DNA from: CAYUXF01 sp964448755
GTDB lineage: Bacteria > Margulisbacteria > Termititenacia > Termititenacales > CAYUXF01
Length of the DNA stretch: 12,120 nt
Direction of reading: 5' to 3'
Assembly: GCA_964448755.1 (NCBI GenBank)
Contig: CAYUXF010000048.1
Location: forward strand, 1 to 12,120
This document shows, in pieces, positions 7,561 through 12,120 of the stretch. Every line of letters begins with the position of its first letter. The stretch's first letter is position 1. Below the pieces are notes generated by a model that saw only the letters and a list, made by a program, of their open reading frames with translations, had not been told where the DNA came from and did no database searches. Made by a program: the position numbers and the translations under genes.

Positions 7561-7582
7561 GCACAGACAATTACACTATAAT
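7554..7582 (+). promoter_or_regulatory. Sigma70-type promoter of dapA
   Basis: ATGACA (7554-7559, five of six matches to TTGACA), a 17-base spacer and a perfect TATAAT (7577-7582) predict a start near 7589 and a leader of about 32 bases. That leader is far too short for a lysine riboswitch. The -35 box covers the same bases as the -35 box of rpmB on the other strand. Confidence 0.75.
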
Positions 7583-7604
7583 GGCCAGCATTATTTAAAC
7601 TATA

Positions 7605-7610
7605 AAGGAG
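7605..7610 (+). promoter_or_regulatory. Ribosome binding site of dapA
   Basis: AAGGAG lies 11 bases before the ATG at 7622. The spacing is slightly long, but the match is good. Confidence 0.6.
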
Positions 7611-7621
7611 AAAATTACTAC

Positions 7622-8497
7622 ATGACGTTCGGCAAATTAATTACCGCCATGATCACACCTTTTACAGAAGATGATCAGGTTAACTACGCAGAGGCCGTTA
7701 AAATAGCTAACTATCTGGCCGAAACCGGTTCCGATACAATATTACTGGCCGGCACTACCGGTGAATCTCCAACGCTAACACACGAAGAAGAATTAACACT
7801 TTTCAAAGAAGTTAAGAACGGACTGCAGGGCAAAGCCAAAGTAATGGCCGGCACCGGCTCTAACTGCACCAGGACCGCCGTGGAAATGACTAAAAAAGCG
7901 GAAGCACTGGGACTGGACAGCTGTTTAATTGTTGTTCCTTATTATAATAAACCACCACAAGAAGCACTCTACCAGCATTTTAAAGTAATAGCAGAATCCA
8001 CCGCGCTCCCCTTAATGATCTACAACATACCTGGCCGTACCTCGCGCAATATGGAACCGGAAACGGTAGCACGTCTGGCAGAGATCAAAAATTATACCGC
8101 CATTAAAGAAGCGGCCGGCGATCTTCTTCAAATGAAAAAGATCAGAGAACTGACAAACCCGGAATTCAAGATCTATTCCGGCGATGACGGTTTAACTTAT
8201 GACACTTTAAAACTGGGCGGCAGCGGTGTCGTCTCGGTAGCCTCGCATCTGGTCGGCTCAAAAATAAAAGAGATGATCAATATTTTTCCGCAAGATCAAC
8301 AACAAGCGGAAAAGATCCACAATGAATTAAAAGAATTATTTGAAGTGTTATTTATTACTACTAACCCCATCCCTGTTAAAGAGGCCATGAACATGCTCGG
8401 CTATCAATGCGGCAAACCGCGGCTCCCTTTAATACCATTAAATCAAAAAGAAAAGGAAACCTTAAAAGAAGTTTTGTGTAAATACCAGCTTCTTTAA
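7622..8497 (+). CDS. dapA: 4-Hydroxy-tetrahydrodipicolinate synthase
   Basis: DapA condenses pyruvate with aspartate-semialdehyde in the cytoplasm, the first committed step towards diaminopimelate (cell wall) and lysine. The 291-residue product is of normal length and has a (beta/alpha)8 fold pattern throughout. Visible active-site residues are T45/T46 in AGTTGESP, Y107 in VVPYYNKP, Y134 in IYNIPGRT, R139 in the same motif (carboxylate binding), and the Schiff-base lysine K162 in AIKEAAGD. It has its own promoter and Shine-Dalgarno site and lies six bases upstream of the RNase J gene, so the two are probably one operon. The call is firm; related aldolases of the family are less likely because all the DapA-type residues are present. 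Confidence 0.96.
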   Translation: MTFGKLITAMITPFTEDDQVNYAEAVKIANYLAETGSDTILLAGTTGESPTLTHEEELTLFKEVKNGLQGKAKVMAGTGSNCTRTAVEMTKKAEALGLDSCLIVVPYYNKPPQEALYQHFKVIAESTALPLMIYNIPGRTSRNMEPETVARLAEIKNYTAIKEAAGDLLQMKKIRELTNPEFKIYSGDDGLTYDTLKLGGSGVVSVASHLVGSKIKEMINIFPQDQQQAEKIHNELKELFEVLFITTNPIPVKEAMNMLGYQCGKPRLPLIPLNQKEKETLKEVLCKYQLL

Positions 8498-8503
8498 AAA
8501 AAC

Positions 8504-10120
8504 ATGCAAGAAAAAACAACAATTACATTTATCGGCGGCCTGGAATCCATTGGCAAAAACTTGATGATCCTGGAAGATCAAAAAGACGCGGTGATCATTG
8601 ACTGCGGCATGACCTTCCCCAGCGACTGGATGTACGGCATTGATATTGTCATCCCTAACTTTGAATACATCAAAAAAATAAAGAATAAGATCCGTGCCGT
8701 TATTTTAACGCACGGCCACGAAGATCATATCGGCGCGCTGGGTTATCTTTATAAAGAGATCAATCCGCCGCTTTACGGCACCGCTGTCACACTAGGGTTT
8801 GCCAGCGAAAAATTCAGCGGCAGCCAAAATAAAAAACTACAGACTGTCACCATCAAACCGGGACAAACTTACGATTTTGGCAAAATAAGAATAGAACCTT
8901 TCTATGTCTGTCACTCCATTCCCGACGGCGTCGGTCTAATTATCACCACTCCGGAAGGAACTATAGTACACTCCGGCGATTTTAAATTAGATAACCGCCC
9001 CATGGACGGCAAAATGACCGATCTGCGCCGCCTCAAAAAATTACGCAATGTCAGTCTGCTGCTCTGCGACAGCACCAATGCCGATCAGCCGGGCAAAACT
9101 ATTTCTGAGGAAATAGTGGGACACACTTTTGACAAACTCATTAAAGAGGCTGCCGGCCGGGTAATTGTCTCTAGTTTCTCTTCTAATATTTACCGGATCC
9201 AAAACGCCATTAATGCCGCGCATAAAAACGGCCGAAAAATAGCCATTATTGGCCGCAGCATGCAGCAAAATTTTGAGATCGGCTTAAAAAATAAAATAAT
9301 TGATGTCCCGCCGCAGACCGTTTTCACCAGCCTGCATAAAATAAAAAATTTACCGGACAATAAAATAGTAGTAATGACCACCGGCTCACAGGGTGAAAGA
9401 ATGTCCGCGCTCACCAAAATGGCCAACCGCAATTACCAGGATTTTCAGCTCAATGAAAAAGATACTGTCATTATTTCCGCCAGCCCTATTCCCGGCAACG
9501 AAAAAAACATTAATGATAATATTGACGGCTTTACCAGAATTGGCGTCAAACTTTTCTATGAAAGAGAAGAAAGCATTCATGCTTCCGGCCATGCCTGCGC
9601 CGAAGAAATTAAAACACTTATTAAAATAGTCCGGCCGCGTTACTATATACCTGTCCACGGCGAATACTTACATCTTAAAGCCAACGCTGAACTGGCGCTC
9701 TCTTTAAACATCCCTAAAAAAAATATTTTTATTTTACGTAATGGTCAGCAGCTCTCTTTAAGCAAAGGAAAATGCTTTGTCTCCGGCGCCGAAAACGGCT
9801 CACCGGTCTTAATTGACGGCAATTATTTCTCAGGCCCCAATGAAGCGATCTTTGATGAACGCTACAGATTATCACGCAAAGGGATCTTAACTTTAGCGGT
9901 CTTTAATGAACAAGCCGCCGTTATCAGCCACGGCTTCCTGCATAAAAGCGAGCAGAACAATCTGCTGCCGCAGATCAAAAGGACCGCCGAGCTTTTACTG
10001 CAGAGTTCTAAAAAATTATCATTAAAAGAAAAAGAAAATAAACTAAAAAAAGAACTGGAAAAATATCTTTACGAACTGACCAGGCGCCGGCCGGTAGTTG
10101 AAATAACTGTTTTAAACTAA
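8504..10120 (+). CDS. rnj: Ribonuclease J
   Basis: RNase J is a metallo-beta-lactamase/beta-CASP ribonuclease with 5'-3' exonuclease and endonuclease activity in mRNA turnover and rRNA maturation. The 538-residue product is close to the family length of about 555. Metal ligands are visible: the H70-G-H72-E-D74-H75 motif, H137 in CHSIPDG, D159 in HSGDF and H385 in PVHGEY. The beta-CASP domain (about 215-340) and the SGH motif (H363) follow, and a C-terminal domain runs from about 435 to the end. No Shine-Dalgarno site precedes the ATG, only an A-run, so translation is probably coupled to dapA six bases upstream. Whether it acts as J1 or J2 cannot be told; the intact metal site favours an active enzyme. 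Confidence 0.95.
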   Translation: MQEKTTITFIGGLESIGKNLMILEDQKDAVIIDCGMTFPSDWMYGIDIVIPNFEYIKKIKNKIRAVILTHGHEDHIGALGYLYKEINPPLYGTAVTLGFASEKFSGSQNKKLQTVTIKPGQTYDFGKIRIEPFYVCHSIPDGVGLIITTPEGTIVHSGDFKLDNRPMDGKMTDLRRLKKLRNVSLLLCDSTNADQPGKTISEEIVGHTFDKLIKEAAGRVIVSSFSSNIYRIQNAINAAHKNGRKIAIIGRSMQQNFEIGLKNKIIDVPPQTVFTSLHKIKNLPDNKIVVMTTGSQGERMSALTKMANRNYQDFQLNEKDTVIISASPIPGNEKNINDNIDGFTRIGVKLFYEREESIHASGHACAEEIKTLIKIVRPRYYIPVHGEYLHLKANAELALSLNIPKKNIFILRNGQQLSLSKGKCFVSGAENGSPVLIDGNYFSGPNEAIFDERYRLSRKGILTLAVFNEQAAVISHGFLHKSEQNNLLPQIKRTAELLLQSSKKLSLKEKENKLKKELEKYLYELTRRRPVVEITVLN

Positions 10121-10138
10121 TTTTCAGTTCTCTATAAT
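10111..10138 (+). promoter_or_regulatory. Candidate promoter of the btuF-like gene
   Basis: TATAAT (10133-10138) lies 16 bases after TTTAAA (10111-10116, four of six matches to TTGACA) in the 26-base gap behind the RNase J gene. Transcription would start within one or two bases of the ATG at 10147, and no Shine-Dalgarno site is present. The weak -35 leaves room for simple read-through from the dapA operon instead. Confidence 0.4.
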
Positions 10139-10146
10139 ATTAATTT

Positions 10147-10938
10147 ATGAAAAAAATAATTTATTTTTTATCTTTAATTTTAATTTTTTTAGTGGTTTTA
10201 TTTTTTTCTACTAAAAAACCAGCAATAATTTATTCCTCCGGCAACGATCATAATTTTATTTCATTGGCACCAAATATCACCGAAGCTATTTATTGGCTGG
10301 GCGCTGAAAACTCTTTAATTGGCGTCACCAGCGACTGCAATTATCCGAAAGAGGCAAAAAAAATAACGCCAACCGGCAAATACACTTTTCCCGATCTTGA
10401 AAAAATAGTTCTGCTGCAACCCGCTGCTGTTCTCTGCGAAAAAAACGCCGATCAGCGTTTTTTAAAAAAATTAACAGCCCGGCAAATTGAATATCACTTG
10501 CTTGATCTAAAAAATATCTCCGTTTTTTTTAATGAACTGAGAAAACTCAATAAAATATTAGGAACAGCTCGTTCAGCGCAAATAGATCAATTGGAAAAAC
10601 AATACCAGACTCTTGAACCGCTGCCCGGAAAAACCAAAATATTGATCCTGCTCTGGCAAAAACCTTATATTATTGCCGGACAAAACACCTATCTCTCAGA
10701 AGCGCTGGCCAAAATAGGTCTCTTAAATGCTGCGCAAAAAACCAGCTACTACTCAATTAACGAAGAATTTTTTTATAAACAACAAATAGACTGTTTAATC
10801 AATTTATCGGGCAAGCCATTGAACTTAAAAATAAACAGCAAAATAATTGAAGATCTGGACAATGATATTATGCTGCGGCTCTCGCCCCGCTTAATTGAAT
10901 ATTTGCCGGTTCTTAAAAATAAGTTTATCATTAATTAA
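10147..10938 (+). CDS. BtuF/FecB-type substrate-binding protein of an ABC importer (corrinoid or iron chelate)
   Basis: The 263-residue product has the layout of class III (TroA/BtuF-like) periplasmic binding proteins, which deliver vitamin B12 or siderophores to an ABC permease. An N-terminal hydrophobic segment (about 4-20) exports or anchors it. It contains no cysteine near its end, so it is not a lipoprotein but a soluble or membrane-anchored protein. The first lobe shows SLAPNITEAIYWLGA (39-53) and GVTSDCNYPKEA (59-70), which closely follow BtuF-like proteins. The second lobe contains ILLWQKPYIIAGQNTYLSEAL (167-187) and the usual acidic YYSINEEFF patch. The permease gene follows after three bases. 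Cobalamin is the favoured substrate from the TSxCxYP motif, but iron chelates cannot be excluded. Confidence 0.85.
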   Translation: MKKIIYFLSLILIFLVVLFFSTKKPAIIYSSGNDHNFISLAPNITEAIYWLGAENSLIGVTSDCNYPKEAKKITPTGKYTFPDLEKIVLLQPAAVLCEKNADQRFLKKLTARQIEYHLLDLKNISVFFNELRKLNKILGTARSAQIDQLEKQYQTLEPLPGKTKILILLWQKPYIIAGQNTYLSEALAKIGLLNAAQKTSYYSINEEFFYKQQIDCLINLSGKPLNLKINSKIIEDLDNDIMLRLSPRLIEYLPVLKNKFIIN

Positions 10939-10941
10939 ATA

Positions 10942-11883
10942 ATGACCGGTTCAAAAACTAAAATAATTTTTCTTTTTTTTATCTGGTTAGCAGCTGTGCT
11001 GCTGGCTTTAAAATTTGGCAGTTTTACGCTTAATTTTTTTGAGCTCCAAACACCGGCCTTAAAAGCTATTTTTGATCTCCGTTTAAGCAGAGTAATTATC
11101 GCCTCTTTAGCCGGCAGTTCACTGGCCCTGGCCGGTCTGCTTTACCAAACAGTTTTACAAAATCCGCTGGCCGAACCTTATTTACTGGGAGTTTCTGCCG
11201 GCGGTGCGCTTGGCGCAGTTTGCGCTCTTTTTTTTGAGATTGGCTCTCCTTTTCTGGCCGCTATTATTGGTTCTTTAACAGCACTTTTGATCGTCTTTTT
11301 ATTTGCCCAAAAAAAAGGAAACTTTGATAATACCGGGCTAATTCTTTCCGGCGTTATGGTCAACGCCTTTTGTTCGGCAGTTATTATGTTATTAGTTATT
11401 TTAGCGGGCAGTAAAGTTAACTCTATTATGTTCTGGATGATGGGTGATATCGGCTCCGCTGAACTAAAACAGGCTGTTTTTATTTTTCCGCTCTTATTAT
11501 TTTTGGCTGGCAGCGTCTTTTTTTTCAGCAATAGCCTCGACACCCTTTCGCTTGGCGAAGAACAGGCCGAATCGCTCGGCGTCAATGTTCAGAAAACCAA
11601 AATATTTATTTTTATTTTTTCCTCTCTTTTAACCGGCCTGATTGTCGCTGTTACCGGTATTATCGGCTTTGTCGGACTGGTCATTCCGCATATTTCTAAA
11701 ATGCTCTTCGGTGAAAAAATAAAAAATAATATTTTAGCTGTTTTAATTATCGGCGCTGCCTTTACCACACTGGCCGATCTTTTAGCCAGAAGTCTGATCC
11801 CGGACAGTGTTCTCCCAATAGGCATCTTAACCGCCATTATTGGCGTGCCATTTTTTATAATTATTTTCAAACGGACAAATTAA
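10942..11883 (+). CDS. BtuC/FecCD-family ABC transporter permease
   Basis: This is an inner-membrane channel subunit of a cobalamin/iron-chelate importer, 313 residues, slightly shorter than the usual 330 or so, mainly through a short N-terminus. Family motifs appear in order: LRLSR (46-50) and the following AGSSLALAG, QNPLAEPYLLGVSAGGALGA (73-92), LGEEQAESLGV (204-213), the ATPase-contacting GFVGLVIPH (242-250) and LPIGILTAIIGVPFF (291-305). About nine to ten membrane helices fit the pattern. It lies three bases after the binding-protein gene without a Shine-Dalgarno site, so translation is probably coupled. The ATPase subunit is not encoded here: a convergent gene follows at once. It may be supplied from elsewhere in the genome. 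Confidence 0.92.
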   Translation: MTGSKTKIIFLFFIWLAAVLLALKFGSFTLNFFELQTPALKAIFDLRLSRVIIASLAGSSLALAGLLYQTVLQNPLAEPYLLGVSAGGALGAVCALFFEIGSPFLAAIIGSLTALLIVFLFAQKKGNFDNTGLILSGVMVNAFCSAVIMLLVILAGSKVNSIMFWMMGDIGSAELKQAVFIFPLLLFLAGSVFFFSNSLDTLSLGEEQAESLGVNVQKTKIFIFIFSSLLTGLIVAVTGIIGFVGLVIPHISKMLFGEKIKNNILAVLIIGAAFTTLADLLARSLIPDSVLPIGILTAIIGVPFFIIIFKRTN

Positions 11884-12120
11884 CGCTCGTTAACTTTATA
11901 GATCCTGAAATGCGGCATAACATATGTCCGCTCAAATTCATTGCCGGCTATTTTGCGACCATCTCCTGCATAGCTGTGCCAGCCCGTAGGTGTAAATTTC
12001 CACTGACCACTCTCATTATCTAATATCAAGTGTTGATCTTTACGAATATTTTCTGCTAATTCAATTTTATAATATTCGGTCTCATCTTCTACATTAAGAT
12101 CAAAACCCTTTTCTTTCATT
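11880..12120 (-). CDS. Unrecognised protein, possibly cut by the window edge
   Basis: At least 79 residues are visible on the minus strand, from an ATG at 12119 to a stop at 11880-11882. The reading frame may start further upstream, beyond the window, so the N-terminus is open. The product is polar with no membrane segment, fairly acidic in its first third. It has an aromatic/glycine-rich middle (FTPTGWHSYAGDGRKIAG) and ends in MPHFRIYKVNER. I recognise no family. It is convergent with the permease gene and shares four bases with it: TTAA provides both stop codons. Because the ORF ends cleanly and uses ordinary codons for this window, it is probably a real gene, but small-protein coding status is not proven. 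Confidence 0.5.
   Translation of the reverse strand, partial: MKEKGFDLNVEDETEYYKIELAENIRKDQHLILDNESGQWKFTPTGWHSYAGDGRKIAGNEFERTYVMPHFRIYKVNER

Noticed and set aside
7589..7621. Lysine riboswitch ahead of dapA
   Set aside because: The predicted leader is about 32 bases and cannot hold it.
9041..9658. Several open frames within the RNase J gene on both strands
   Set aside because: RNase J motifs run through the whole region in the plus frame; the others lack start signals and recognisable content.
10121..10146. Cobalamin riboswitch ahead of the btuF-like gene
   Set aside because: The gap is 26 bases, far too short for the fold.
11178..11870. Minus-strand open frames inside the permease gene
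   Set aside because: They are shadows of the permease coding sequence, low in complexity, without start signals; the plus-strand family match explains the region.

Overview
The window (12,120 bases, moderately AT-rich) reads as ordinary chromosome from a diderm, LPS-making bacterium. It encodes the outer-membrane LPS assembly protein LptD and apolipoprotein N-acyltransferase (Lnt), so there is an outer membrane. It also encodes RNase J directly behind dapA, an order known from Bacillus subtilis (dapA-rnjB). A diderm envelope combined with RNase J fits lineages such as Margulisbacteria/WOR-1-like phyla or other deep-branching diderms, but the assignment is an inference and is not decided by the sequence alone.

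Layout from left to right: (1) 1-225, a gene-free stretch with two GC-rich hairpins, one resembling a dispersed REP-like repeat, and a candidate promoter very close to the next gene; (2) 226-4960 (+), an envelope cluster of lptD, an unrecognised lipoprotein gene overlapping it, and lnt, which acylates lipoproteins; (3) 4941-7190 (-), a large cytoplasmic GGDEF diguanylate cyclase-like protein whose 3' end overlaps lnt tail to tail; (4) 7213-7492 (-), rpmB (ribosomal protein L28, four-cysteine form) with a clear intrinsic terminator; (5) 7532-7582, a divergent promoter region in which the rpmB and dapA promoters appear to share one -35 box; (6) 7622-10120 (+), dapA (lysine/diaminopimelate synthesis) and RNase J; (7) 10147-11883 (+), a BtuF-like binding protein and a BtuC/FecCD-type permease, probably for corrinoid or iron-chelate import, with no ATPase gene in view; (8) 11880-12120 (-), the C-terminal part or whole of an unrecognised gene whose stop codon interlocks with that of the permease.

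Genes are packed tightly. Two convergent pairs overlap at their ends, and operon gaps are 3-12 bases. Some genes (lnt, the lipoprotein, rpmB, dapA) have clear Shine-Dalgarno sites. lptD and the btuF-like gene lack one and instead have a TATAAT box only 8-10 bases before the start codon, suggesting leaderless or nearly leaderless mRNAs. I found no transposon, prophage, CRISPR array, tRNA or rRNA. The points most worth a second look are the GGDEF domain with a roughly 67-residue insertion, the lipoprotein next to LptD, and the overlapping divergent promoters.
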